Assembly: GCA_035604195.1 (NCBI GenBank)
Contig: DATNIY010000080.1
Coordinates: forward strand, 7,936 to 71,935
DNA: 64,000 bases
From: DATJLY01 sp035604195
Lineage (GTDB): Bacteria > Pseudomonadota > Alphaproteobacteria > ATCC43930 > CGMCC-115725
Direction: 5' to 3'
Below, one piece after another: positions 1-8,048 of the stretch. The notes under the pieces were generated by a model. That model ran no database searches. It saw only the letters and a program-made list of their open reading frames with translations, and was not told the origin of the DNA. How positions within the stretch are numbered: the first letter of the stretch is position 1; every line of letters begins with the position of its first letter. A program made the position numbers and the translations under genes.

Positions 1-909
1 TCCGGCATGGTGCTCGATGCGCTGGCGCCGGTGCTGCCCGAATTGGTCGGCGGCTCGGCCGATCTGACCGGTTCCAACAACACCAAGGCCAAGAGCCAAA
101 AAGTGGTGACGCGCGACGACTTCTCCGGCAGCTACATCCATTACGGCGTGCGCGAGCACGGCATGGCCGCAGCGATGAACGGCATGGCGGCGCATGGCGG
201 GATCATTCCCTATGGCGGCACCTTCCTCGTCTTCTCCGATTATTGCCGGCCGGCGATTCGCCTTTCGGCGCTCATGGGATTGGGCGTCATCTATGTCATG
301 ACGCATGATTCGATCGGCCTCGGCGAGGATGGCCCGACGCATCAGCCGATCGAGCATCTGGCCGCCCTGCGCGCCATGCCAAATCTCCAGGTGTTTCGCC
401 CGGCCGATGCGGTCGAGACGGCGGAATGCTGGGAATGCGCGCTCGCCAGCCGCGACCGGCCATCGCTGCTCGCGCTCAGCCGCCAGAGCGTGCCCGGCTT
501 GCGCCGCGGTGCAGGCACGGGCAATCGCTCGGCGCAGGGCGCCTATGTGCTGGCCGAGGCGGAAGGGGCACGGCGCCTGACCATCCTCGCGACCGGCTCG
601 GAGGTGGCGCTTGCGCTGGCGGCGCGCGATCTCTTGGGCGCGCGCGGCATCGCCGCCGCAATCGTGTCGATGCCGTGCTGGGAGCTTTTCGACCGGGTCG
701 ACGAGTTCTACCGCCACGCGGTGCTGGGCACGGCGCCGCGTCTTGCCGTCGAGGCGGCCTCGCCCTTCGGCTGGGAGCGCTATGTCGGCGAAGGCGGGCG
801 GATCATCGGCATCAGCCGCTTCGGCGCCTCGGCGCCGGCCGCCGACCTGTTCCGCCAATTCGGCATCACCGCCGAGGCGGTCGCCGAGGCGGCCCAGGCG
901 CTGCTCTGA
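1..909 (+). CDS. tkt: Transketolase, C-terminal part (5' end outside window)
   Basis: Transketolase moves two-carbon ketol units between sugar phosphates in the pentose phosphate pathway, using thiamine diphosphate. The frame is open from the first base, so about the last 302 residues are present and the N-terminal cofactor domain lies upstream. Visible family features are GGSADLTGSN near the start, the pyrimidine-domain motif YGVREHGMAAAMNG with its conserved Glu, and DSIGLGEDGPTHQPIEH. The C-terminal part (LATGSEVALAL, then VSMPCWELFD) is typical transketolase. The gap gene follows 69 bp later on the same strand, so the two probably belong to one carbon-metabolism cluster. The internal ATG at position 7 is not the true start. 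Confidence 0.95.
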   Translation, partial: SGMVLDALAPVLPELVGGSADLTGSNNTKAKSQKVVTRDDFSGSYIHYGVREHGMAAAMNGMAAHGGIIPYGGTFLVFSDYCRPAIRLSALMGLGVIYVMTHDSIGLGEDGPTHQPIEHLAALRAMPNLQVFRPADAVETAECWECALASRDRPSLLALSRQSVPGLRRGAGTGNRSAQGAYVLAEAEGARRLTILATGSEVALALAARDLLGARGIAAAIVSMPCWELFDRVDEFYRHAVLGTAPRLAVEAASPFGWERYVGEGGRIIGISRFGASAPAADLFRQFGITAEAVAEAAQALL

Positions 910-978
910 AATATTTTGGGGGTTTGGTTCGTTAACGAGGTATCGCTCGCTTCGTCGAGACGGACGCCGGAGGAAAGA

Positions 979-1989
979 ATGACAATTCGAGTCGCCATCA
1001 ATGGGTTCGGGCGCATCGGCCGGCTCGTGCTGCGCGCGCTCTACGAGCAGAAACGCGACGATCTTCAGGTCGTGGCGATCAACGATCTCGGCTCGGTCGA
1101 GGCGAACGCGCATCTCCTCAAATACGACAGCGTCCACGGCCGCTTTCCCGGCGCGATCAAGACCGGCGACGGCGCGATGGACATCGGCGGGGGCAGGATC
1201 GCGGTTCTCGCCGAGCGCGACCCCGCCAAGCTGCCGTGGCGCGATCTTCGCGTCGATGTCGCGCTCGAATGCACCGGCCTGTTCACCAAGCGTGCGGCGG
1301 CGGCGAAGCATTTGGAGGCCGGAGCGAAACGGGTGATCGTCTCGGCGCCGGCCGACAATGTCGACCTCACCCTGGTCATGGGCGTCAACAGCGACAAGGT
1401 GAAGCCCGAGCACACCGTCCTCTCGAACGGCTCGTGCACGACCAACTGCCTGGCGCCGGTCGCCTTCGTGCTGAACGACGGCATCGGCATCGAGCACGGC
1501 TACATGACGACGATCCACGCCTATACCGGCGATCAGAACACGGTCGACACGCTGCACAAGGACATGCGCCGCGCGCGCGCCGCTGCGCTTTCGATGATTC
1601 CGACCACGACCGGCGCGGCCAAAGCGCTGGGCCTGGTGCTGCCGGCGCTGCAGGGCAAGCTCGACGGCACCTCGATCCGCGTCCCTACCGCCGACGTCTC
1701 GCTCATCGATTTGACGTTCACGGCGGCGCGCGACACCACCAGGGATGAGATCAACGAGCTCATGGTCAAGGCCGCGGCCTCCGATCGCTTCAAGGGCATT
1801 CTCGCGGTCAATCGGGATGAGTGCGTGTCGGTCGATTTCACCCATGACCCGCATAGCGCGACCTTCGATCTGACGCAGACGGTCGTGCTCGGCAAACGCT
1901 TCTGCCGCGTGCTCGCCTGGTATGACAATGAGTGGGGCTTCTCGAACCGCATGGTCGAGGCGGCCGCGCTCGTCGGCAAGCTGGGGTGA
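979..1989 (+). CDS. gap: Glyceraldehyde-3-phosphate dehydrogenase, type I
   Basis: Converts glyceraldehyde 3-phosphate to 1,3-bisphosphoglycerate with NAD(P) in cytoplasmic glycolysis and gluconeogenesis. The 336-residue length is normal. The N-terminal Rossmann motif INGFGRIGR is at residues 7-15, and INDL at 34-37 carries an Asp that usually favours NAD. The catalytic Cys is C153 in SNGSCTTNC. The C-terminus WYDNEWGFSNRM is also diagnostic. The ATG at 979 was chosen because it starts exactly at the conserved MTIRVAING and has an AGGAAAG ribosome site at 971-977; the frame is open further upstream but is not conserved there. The next gene begins inside its stop codon. Confidence 0.96.
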   Translation: MTIRVAINGFGRIGRLVLRALYEQKRDDLQVVAINDLGSVEANAHLLKYDSVHGRFPGAIKTGDGAMDIGGGRIAVLAERDPAKLPWRDLRVDVALECTGLFTKRAAAAKHLEAGAKRVIVSAPADNVDLTLVMGVNSDKVKPEHTVLSNGSCTTNCLAPVAFVLNDGIGIEHGYMTTIHAYTGDQNTVDTLHKDMRRARAAALSMIPTTTGAAKALGLVLPALQGKLDGTSIRVPTADVSLIDLTFTAARDTTRDEINELMVKAAASDRFKGILAVNRDECVSVDFTHDPHSATFDLTQTVVLGKRFCRVLAWYDNEWGFSNRMVEAAALVGKLG

Positions 1990-2405
1990 GCGGACGCATC
2001 GTCGTCCATTCGCTCGACCATGCCAGCGCGGCGGCCGCCGCGGCAGCTTCGCTCGGCGTTCCCGTAACGCTTTCGAGCGCGCCTGGCGCCGGAATCTATG
2101 GCGGCGCGCTCTGGTTCAAAACGCTGATCGCGGCCGCGGCCGCGGGACATCCCGAAGCTCGGATCGCTTGTGTCCTCGATTGCGGCGACGCCGCGGGCGC
2201 GGTGCTCGCCGGCTTGCGCGTGGGATTGCGCCATCTGCGCTTCACCGGGCCCGCAGCCACGCGGGCGCGGCTTGCGGCGCTCGCCGCCGAAATCGGTGCC
2301 CGGATCGAAGGCGACGAGACGGTGGCGCTCCTCGACCTGCGCGGCGAGACGCGGCCCGAAGCCGCTTGCCGCAAATTTCTCGGCGAGGGCGGAACGAACC
2401 CGTGA
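1986..2405 (+). CDS. Conserved hypothetical protein between gap and fba
   Basis: A 139-residue protein of unknown function. The GTG at 1986-1988 overlaps the TGA of gap (1987-1989), so translation is probably coupled. The sequence is Ala- and Gly-rich without signal peptide or clear membrane segment. It has alternating hydrophobic stretches (RIVVHSLDH, ARIACVLDCGDAAGAV, LRHLRFTG) that suggest a small alpha/beta fold. In many alphaproteobacteria pgk sits beside gap; here this gene takes that place but shows no resemblance to phosphoglycerate kinase. An upstream ATG in frame at 1932 is inside gap and less likely. I do not recognise a named family. Confidence 0.75.
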   Translation: MSGRIVVHSLDHASAAAAAAASLGVPVTLSSAPGAGIYGGALWFKTLIAAAAAGHPEARIACVLDCGDAAGAVLAGLRVGLRHLRFTGPAATRARLAALAAEIGARIEGDETVALLDLRGETRPEAACRKFLGEGGTNP

Positions 2406-2469
2406 CTCCGGTGGTTAAGACTTTGCTGTGGATTCGGCATTAGCATCGGGCCTTCCCCTCGCCCCACCT

Positions 2470-2498
2470 TTGCCGGGCTGAACCGCATCTGCTATATC
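2470..2498 (+). promoter_or_regulatory. Candidate sigma70-type promoter for fba
   Basis: TTGCCG at 2470-2475 and TATATC at 2493-2498 are separated by 17 bp, with a TG one base before the -10 box (TGCTATATC). Transcription would start about 30 bp before the aldolase ATG. The same TTGC(C/G) plus TATA pattern appears before rpmE and purE in this window. This is pattern matching only. Confidence 0.3.
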
Positions 2499-2536
2499 GC
2501 CGGCAAGAGTCCGGCCTCTCTCAGGGACTGCGTGCC

Positions 2537-3466
2537 ATGCAAGTCAGCGAACGCGTCAGAAAAATTCTCGCCGGCTACGAGAGCGACAATCCCGGCACCA
2601 AGGCCAATCTCGTCCGCATCCTCATGCAGGGCAAGCTCGGCGGCACCGGCAGGCTCGTCATCCTGCCGGTCGATCAGGGCTTCGAGCACGGCCCGGCGCG
2701 GAGCTTCGCGCCCAATCCGCCGGCCTATGACCCGCATTACCATTATCGCCTCGCCATCGAGGCCGGATTGTCCGCCTATGCCGCGCCCTTGGGCTTTCTC
2801 GAGGCCGGCGCCGACAGTTTCGCCGGCGCCATCCCGACCATCCTCAAGGTCAATTCGGCGAACAGCCTGGCGCGCGACAAGGCGGCGCCCAGCCAAGCCG
2901 TGACCGCGGGGGTGAAGGACGCGCTCCGGCTCGGCTGCGCCGCGATCGGGTTCACCATCTATCCCGGCTCCGACGCGGTTTACGCGATGATCGAGGAGAT
3001 CGCCGAATTGGCGCGCGAGGCCAAGGCGCACGGGCTCGCCGTGGTGATCTGGTCCTATCCGCGCGGCGGCGATCTCTCGAAGCAGGGCGAGACGGCGATC
3101 GACATCTGCGCCTATGCCGCGCATATGGCGGCGCTCTTGGGCGCGCACATCATCAAGGTGAAGCCGCCGACCGACTATCTCGAGCTCGAAGCGGCGAAGA
3201 AGGTCTATCAGCAGCAGAAGATCGACATCTCGACGCCGGCGGCGCGCATCCGCCATGTCGTGCAATCTTGCTTCGACGGCAAGCGCATTGTCGTCTTCTC
3301 CGGCGGCGAAGCCAAGGACATCGACGGCGTCTATGCCGAGGTGCGCGCGGTGCGCGACGGCGGCGGCAATGGCTCGATCATCGGCCGCAACACCTTCCAG
3401 CGCCCGCGCGAGGAAGCGCTCAAGATGCTCGACTCCATCATCCGCATCTATCGCGGCGAGGCGTGA
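2537..3466 (+). CDS. fbaB: Class I fructose-bisphosphate aldolase (DhnA/FbaB type)
   Basis: Cleaves fructose 1,6-bisphosphate into dihydroxyacetone phosphate and glyceraldehyde 3-phosphate through a Schiff-base lysine. The 309-residue protein belongs to the archaeal-type DhnA family and not the zinc-dependent class II enzymes. Visible features are LVILPVDQGFEHGP at the N-terminus, the strand AHIIKVKPP with the expected Schiff-base lysine, and the phosphate-binding FSGGEAKD and GSIIGRNTFQRP segments. ATG at 2537 follows a 131-bp gap. Its stop overlaps the start of thiE, giving an fba-thiE pair. With gap, tkt and the PFK at 22 kb it supports a working lower and upper glycolytic route. Confidence 0.93.
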   Translation: MQVSERVRKILAGYESDNPGTKANLVRILMQGKLGGTGRLVILPVDQGFEHGPARSFAPNPPAYDPHYHYRLAIEAGLSAYAAPLGFLEAGADSFAGAIPTILKVNSANSLARDKAAPSQAVTAGVKDALRLGCAAIGFTIYPGSDAVYAMIEEIAELAREAKAHGLAVVIWSYPRGGDLSKQGETAIDICAYAAHMAALLGAHIIKVKPPTDYLELEAAKKVYQQQKIDISTPAARIRHVVQSCFDGKRIVVFSGGEAKDIDGVYAEVRAVRDGGGNGSIIGRNTFQRPREEALKMLDSIIRIYRGEA

Positions 3467-4104
3467 TCGCGGCCCGGGCGGGAACCCGCCTCTACCTCAT
3501 CACTCCCACCGCTGTCGCGCCGGAGAAATTCGCCGACACTCTGGCCGCGGCGCTCGATGCCGGCGATGTCGCCTGCGTGCAGCTTCGCCTCAAGGGCGCC
3601 GATGACGCGACCATCCGCCGCGCCGCGGACGCGCTCCGCCCGGTGGCGCAGCAACGCAACGTCGCTTTCCTCATGAACGACCGCGCCGACCTCGCGCTTG
3701 CCACCGGCTGCGACGGGGTCCATGTCGGCCAGGAGGACGTTTCTTACGCCGAGGCGCGGCACATTCTGGGACCCGATCGCATCGTCGGCGTCACCTGCCA
3801 TGCGAGCCGCCATCTCGCGATCGAAGCGGCGGAGCAAGGCGCCGACTATGTCGCCTTCGGCGCCTTCTTCCCGAGCGGCAGCAAGGCGGCGGCGCATCGC
3901 GCCGATCCCGAGCTGCTGCGCTGGTGGAGCGAGATCATGACCGTCCCCTGCGTTGCCATCGGCGGCATCACGCCGGAGAATTGCGGCCCGCTGGTCGTCG
4001 CCGGCGCCGATTTCCTCGCGGTGATCGCGGCGGTGTGGGACCACCCCGACGGGCCGGCCGCCGCGGTGCGTGCCTTCCGCAAGGCGATCGAGGCCGCTAG
4101 CTGA
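3463..4104 (+). CDS. thiE: Thiamine-phosphate synthase
   Basis: Joins hydroxymethylpyrimidine diphosphate and thiazole phosphate to make thiamine phosphate. The 213-residue TIM-barrel protein shows LYLITP near the N-terminus, MNDRADLALATGCDGVHVGQED, VGVTCHA, ADYVAFGAFFPSGSK and VAIGGITPEN, all in the family order. The start is the GTG at 3463, which overlaps the aldolase TGA (3464-3466); the frame stays open upstream inside fba but without homology. Thiamine diphosphate is the cofactor of the nearby transketolase. The gene ends tail to tail with epmA, overlapping by 8 bp. No other thiamine genes are in the window. Confidence 0.92.
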   Translation: MIAARAGTRLYLITPTAVAPEKFADTLAAALDAGDVACVQLRLKGADDATIRRAADALRPVAQQRNVAFLMNDRADLALATGCDGVHVGQEDVSYAEARHILGPDRIVGVTCHASRHLAIEAAEQGADYVAFGAFFPSGSKAAAHRADPELLRWWSEIMTVPCVAIGGITPENCGPLVVAGADFLAVIAAVWDHPDGPAAAVRAFRKAIEAAS

Positions 4105-5155
4105 CCGGCGCCCACAGCACGTCCTCGATCGAATCGGCACCGCTCGCGAGCATAACGAGGCGATCGACGCCCAAGGCGATGCCGGCGCTCTCCGGCATCT
4201 GCGCCAGCGCCGCCAAAAAATCCTCGTCGATGGGATAGGCCTCGCCATAGCGCGCGCGCCGCTTTTCCTGGTCGCGCCGGAAGCGGGCGCGCTGCTCCGC
4301 CGCATCCGTGAGCTCGCTGAAAGCATTGGCGAGTTCGAGCCCGCAGACATAAAGCTCGAAGCGCTCGGCGAGAAGCGGGACGCCGGGCTTGGCGCGGGCG
4401 AGCGCCGCCATGGCGATCGGATAGTCGTAGAGCACGGCGGGCGCGCCGATGCCGAGCTTTGGCTCGATCTTCTCGAGGAAGATGCGGAAGAAGAGATCCT
4501 CCCATTCATCGCCCGCATGCGGCGCGATGCCCATGGGCCGCGCCGCCTCGGCCAGGAGCGCGAGGCTCGGCGCGGCAGGATCGCGGCAGGTCGCGAGCAG
4601 GTCGATATTGCAGTAAGCCAAGAAAGCCTCGGCGATGCTGAGATACTGCCAGCGCGCGCCGGGATCGCAGATTTGGCCGCGCCAAAGAAACTGCGGCCGG
4701 CTTGCGGCGGCGAGCACGTCGCGCAGCAGCGCTTCGCAATCCGCCATGAGAGCGCGATAGGTGGCGCCGGCGCGGTACCATTCGAGCAGGGTGAATTCGG
4801 GATGATGCAGGCTGCCGCGCTCGCCGTTGCGGAAGGCGTGGGCGAGCTGGAAGATGCGCGGCATGCCCGCCGCCAGCAGCTTCTTCATGGCGAATTCCGG
4901 CGAGGTCTGCAGGTACATCGGCCGCTTGCCCTCGCCGGGCTCGTCGAGCGTCGTCGCGAAGGCGCGCAGATGCGGCTCGAGGCCGGGGCTTTGCTGCAGC
5001 GCCGGGGTTTCGACCTCGCGGAAATCGCGCGCCGCGAAGAAGGCGCGAATGGCCGCAATCACATGCCCGCGCACCGCTAGATAAGGCTCCTTGCGTCGGA
5101 ACCGCTCCTGCCGCCACCAGCCACGGTTTTCGTCGGTCGGGCGCTCGTTCGTCAT
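4097..5155 (-). CDS. epmA: EF-P lysine ligase, lysyl-tRNA synthetase-like
   Basis: EpmA (GenX/PoxA/YjeA) resembles the catalytic core of class II lysyl-tRNA synthetase and attaches (R)-beta-lysine to a conserved lysine of elongation factor P. The protein has 352 residues and lacks the tRNA anticodon-binding domain of true LysRS. Class II motif 2 is seen as FRNGERGSLHHPEFTLLEWY and motif 3 as GIALGVDRLVML. The ATG at 5155 was chosen because the sequence upstream is not conserved and this gives the standard MTNERP start before the helix leading to motif 1. It is divergent from efp, its substrate gene, with a 129-bp intergenic region. EpmB, which supplies beta-lysine, is not in the window. Confidence 0.92.
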   Translation of the reverse strand: MTNERPTDENRGWWRQERFRRKEPYLAVRGHVIAAIRAFFAARDFREVETPALQQSPGLEPHLRAFATTLDEPGEGKRPMYLQTSPEFAMKKLLAAGMPRIFQLAHAFRNGERGSLHHPEFTLLEWYRAGATYRALMADCEALLRDVLAAASRPQFLWRGQICDPGARWQYLSIAEAFLAYCNIDLLATCRDPAAPSLALLAEAARPMGIAPHAGDEWEDLFFRIFLEKIEPKLGIGAPAVLYDYPIAMAALARAKPGVPLLAERFELYVCGLELANAFSELTDAAEQRARFRRDQEKRRARYGEAYPIDEDFLAALAQMPESAGIALGVDRLVMLASGADSIEDVLWAPVS

Positions 5156-5284
5156 GGCCCATTGCAATAGCCGAGATGCGGTGCCAAGGGAAACTAAAGG
5201 GCGCCGCCCCATTGCGTCCGCGCCGGCAAGTTGGTAGGAACCGCCAAACCCGAAATCCCCATATTGCGCGTCGACGAGAGCCCC

Positions 5285-5851
5285 ATGAAGATCAACGCCA
5301 TCGATTTGAAGCCGGGCAATTTCCTGGAGCACCAGGGCAAGCTTTGGATCGTCGTGAAGCGCGAACTGGTCCAGCCCGGCAAGGGCGGCTCCTTCGCCCA
5401 GGTCGAGCTGCGCGACGTCCGCTCCGGCACCAAGCTCAACGAGCGCTTCCGCACGCAGGAGACGGTGGAGCGCGTGCGCATGGACGAGAAGGAGATGCAG
5501 TTCCTCTTCTTCGACGGCGATCAGGCGACCTTCATGGACAACGAGACCTACGAGCAGACGACGGTCAACCGCGACATGATCGGCGAGCCCGCGGATTTCC
5601 TGCGCGAAGGCATGATGTGCACGATCCAGATCTATGAAGGCGCGCCGATGTCAGTGACCATCCCGCAGACCGTGGTCATGGCGGTGGTCGAGGCCGATCC
5701 CGTGGTGAGGGGCCAGACGGCGTCCTCCTCCTACAAGCCCGGCAAGCTCGAGAACGGCCGGCGGATCATGATCCCGCCGCATATCGAGGCCGGCACGAAA
5801 GTCGTCGTCAATACCGCCGATGGCAGCTATCTCGAGCGCGCCAAGGAGTGA
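5285..5851 (+). CDS. efp: Translation elongation factor P
   Basis: EF-P relieves ribosome stalling at polyproline stretches. The 188-residue protein has the three beta-barrel layout: KOW-like N-domain, then the middle and C-terminal OB domains ending in VNTADGSYLERAKE. The exposed loop VQPGKGGSF carries K33, the expected modification site for EpmA, whose gene is divergent next door. The ATG at 5285 begins the conserved MKINAIDLKPGNFLE; the ORF extends 18 codons upstream without conservation. The proline-rich OmpA-like protein encoded at 6.7 kb, with many PP pairs, is a plausible client. Confidence 0.96.
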   Translation: MKINAIDLKPGNFLEHQGKLWIVVKRELVQPGKGGSFAQVELRDVRSGTKLNERFRTQETVERVRMDEKEMQFLFFDGDQATFMDNETYEQTTVNRDMIGEPADFLREGMMCTIQIYEGAPMSVTIPQTVVMAVVEADPVVRGQTASSSYKPGKLENGRRIMIPPHIEAGTKVVVNTADGSYLERAKE

Positions 5852-5860
5852 TGCCGGGCG

Positions 5861-6697
5861 ATGGCGGTCCGCTCGGCGCTGATCCATGTGATGACGGCCG
5901 CCGCCCTCAAGGCGGCGCGCGGCCTCATCCGCGACTTCGGCGAGGTCGAGCAGCTCCAGGTCTCGGTGAAAGGGCCGGGCGATTTCGTCTCGACCGCCGA
6001 TCTCAAGGCGGAGCGGCTCTTGAAGAGCGAGCTGCAGCGGGCGCGGCCGGGCTGGGGCTTCCTCATGGAGGAGAGCGGCGCGAGCCCCGGCAGCGACCAG
6101 CGTCATCGCTGGATCGTCGATCCGCTGGACGGCACGACCAATTTCCTGCATGGCCTGCCCCATTTCGCCATCTCGATCGCGCTCGAGCACGACGGCGAGA
6201 TCGTCGCCGGTGTGGTCTACGAGCCGGTGCGCGACGAGATGTTCTGGGCCGAGAAAGGTGCCGGCGCTTTTGTCAATGACCGAAGGCTGCGCGTCTCGGC
6301 GCGCCGGCACCTCGGCGAGGCGCTGGTCGGCACCGGCATTCCCTTCCGCGGCCGCGGCAATCACCGCGTCTATCTCGCGACGCTCGCGGCGATGATGGAG
6401 GCGACGAGCGGCATCCGCCGCCTCGGCGTCGCTTCGCTCGACCTCGCCTATGTCGCCGCCGGACGACTCGATGGCTTTTGGGAATTCGGCCTGCAGCCCT
6501 GGGACATCGCCGCCGGCATCGTGCTGGTGCGCGAAGCCGGCGGCTATGCGACGGATCTCGCGGGTCAGCACGGCATCGGCAGCGGCGACGTGCTCGCGGC
6601 CAACGATCATCTGCACGCGCCGCTCCTGCAACTCCTGCAACAAGCGCTGCGCGTAACCGCGACGACAACCGGCAAAAGTGACCGTAGCGGCGCATAG
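5861..6697 (+). CDS. suhB: Inositol monophosphatase family protein (SuhB-like)
   Basis: A Mg-dependent sugar or inositol phosphatase of the SuhB/IMPase family, 278 residues. Metal and substrate motifs are in order: EES (metal Glu), WIVDPLDGTTNFLHG, then the C-terminal GFWEFGLQPWDIAAG and VREAGG. The gene starts 9 bp after efp and is probably co-transcribed with it. Family members act on inositol-1-phosphate or fructose-1,6-bisphosphate, and E. coli SuhB also binds RNA polymerase; the sequence alone does not decide which role applies here. Confidence 0.93.
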   Translation: MAVRSALIHVMTAAALKAARGLIRDFGEVEQLQVSVKGPGDFVSTADLKAERLLKSELQRARPGWGFLMEESGASPGSDQRHRWIVDPLDGTTNFLHGLPHFAISIALEHDGEIVAGVVYEPVRDEMFWAEKGAGAFVNDRRLRVSARRHLGEALVGTGIPFRGRGNHRVYLATLAAMMEATSGIRRLGVASLDLAYVAAGRLDGFWEFGLQPWDIAAGIVLVREAGGYATDLAGQHGIGSGDVLAANDHLHAPLLQLLQQALRVTATTTGKSDRSGA

Positions 6698-6748
6698 TGG
6701 TTTGGGGTATCCTATATATTGTGGCTAGCTTCGTGGCGGCTGCTCGGA

Positions 6749-8017
6749 ATGGAAATTAGCGGCATGCCTTTTTATCTGCGGTTGAACTGCCGCAAGCGAT
6801 GGGTTGAGCTTCATCGGGTTCTTTTGTACCTGTTACCGCCGCTCGCCGCGAGTTTGGTGGCGCTTCCCACGGCCGATGCACAATCGCCTTATCTGCCGGG
6901 CCGCGACATCGGCGATGTCACGATCAATTGGAGCGTGCTCGACGAGTTGGGCCCGCCGCCGACGATTCCCGGGCTGGTGCTGCGCCGGCCCGCGTTCACG
7001 ACTTTGGCGTTGCGTCCCGCGGCGCGGCATCACCTCGCCGCGCGCTCCCATACCGGCAGGAGAATCGCCCATAAGCCTGCACGGCACGCGCCGCGACTCG
7101 CCGCAGCGGCGCCCAAGCTGACGCCGCCGCACCCGCAGCAAATTGTGAAGCTCACGCCGCCGCACCCGGAGCAAGTTGTGAAGCTCACGCCGCCGGTCGC
7201 GGCCGAAGCGCCCAAGCTCACGCCGCCGGTCGCGGCTGAAGTGCCCAAACTCACGCCGCCGCAGGCGGCTGCGGCGCCGAAACTGACGCGGCCCGTTGCC
7301 ACAGCCGCGCCGAAGCTCACGCCGCCGCCGCGTGGCGCGGCCGACACGCTCATCACGCGCGAGATTGCGCCGGCGCCGGCGGAGGAGAGCAAGGCCAAAG
7401 GCAAAGCCGAGAGCAAAACCGCGGCGGCGTTGGCAACCCCGGCGCCTTCAGCGCCGCAGCAGACCGCCGCGCGGCCCGCCGCGCCAGGCGAAACGCCCAA
7501 GGTTCCGACTGCGCCGACCGTCGCAGCCGCGCCGCCGCCGATTGCACCCGCACCTACACCCGCGCCCGCACCCGCGGCGCCGCCCATGGCCGGAGGTGCC
7601 AACGGTGCGAATGGCGCCGCGAGCCGGTCATCCGCGAGCCCGCCCGCGCAGACCGCGGCCGCGAATATCGCCATACCGGTCGCCGCGCCGGCGGCGATCC
7701 CGGGCCGCGTCAGCGCCGTTCGCTTCGAGGCGAGCGTCTCCGAGATTCCCGCCTCGGCGCAGCCGATGCTCGATGCGGTTGCGGCGCGGCTCTTGGCCGA
7801 TGACACGACGCATCTCCAGCTCGTCGCCTATGCCAGCGGCATCGGCGATGATCCGATCGAGGCGCGGCGCATCTCGCTCGCACGCGCCGTCGCGGTGCGC
7901 GCCTATTTGATCGAGAAGGGCGTGCACAGCTTCCGCATGGACGTGCGCGCGCTCGGCAATCGGAACGAGGATGGCGGGCCGGCAGACCGCGTCGATTTGA
8001 TCCTCCTCGACCATTGA
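6749..8017 (+). CDS. Proline-rich OmpA-family envelope protein
   Basis: A 422-residue exported protein. The N-terminus has positively charged residues, then a hydrophobic stretch (VLLYLLPPLAASLVAL) and a likely cleavage near ADA-QS. Residues of about 120-195 form tandem KLTPP-centred repeats, followed by a long Ala/Pro-rich linker. The last 100 residues are an OmpA-like peptidoglycan-associated domain (VRFEASVSEIPASAQPMLDAVA through RALGNRNEDGGPADRVDLIL). The linker probably spans the periplasm so that the C-domain reaches peptidoglycan. The start is uncertain: ATG 6749 or ATG 6764 both leave the signal intact. The MotA/TolQ-like and MotB-like genes follow directly, which suggests one envelope complex. 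Function is inferred. Confidence 0.8.
   Translation: MEISGMPFYLRLNCRKRWVELHRVLLYLLPPLAASLVALPTADAQSPYLPGRDIGDVTINWSVLDELGPPPTIPGLVLRRPAFTTLALRPAARHHLAARSHTGRRIAHKPARHAPRLAAAAPKLTPPHPQQIVKLTPPHPEQVVKLTPPVAAEAPKLTPPVAAEVPKLTPPQAAAAPKLTRPVATAAPKLTPPPRGAADTLITREIAPAPAEESKAKGKAESKTAAALATPAPSAPQQTAARPAAPGETPKVPTAPTVAAAPPPIAPAPTPAPAPAAPPMAGGANGANGAASRSSASPPAQTAAANIAIPVAAPAAIPGRVSAVRFEASVSEIPASAQPMLDAVAARLLADDTTHLQLVAYASGIGDDPIEARRISLARAVAVRAYLIEKGVHSFRMDVRALGNRNEDGGPADRVDLILLDH
7109..7330 (+). repeat. In-frame tandem repeat coding for KLTPP units
   Basis: Seven degenerate copies of a unit encoding (A)PKLTPP plus a variable V/A/E/Q spacer lie inside the OmpA-like gene. Unit length is about 10-12 codons. 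The longest near-identical stretch encodes VAAEAPKLTPPVAAEVPKL. Such repeats vary in number between strains by slippage or recombination, and polyproline pairs tie their translation to EF-P. Confidence 0.75.
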
Positions 8018-8048
8018 CCGATCGTAGCCTGGGCCCAGGACCGCCGAA

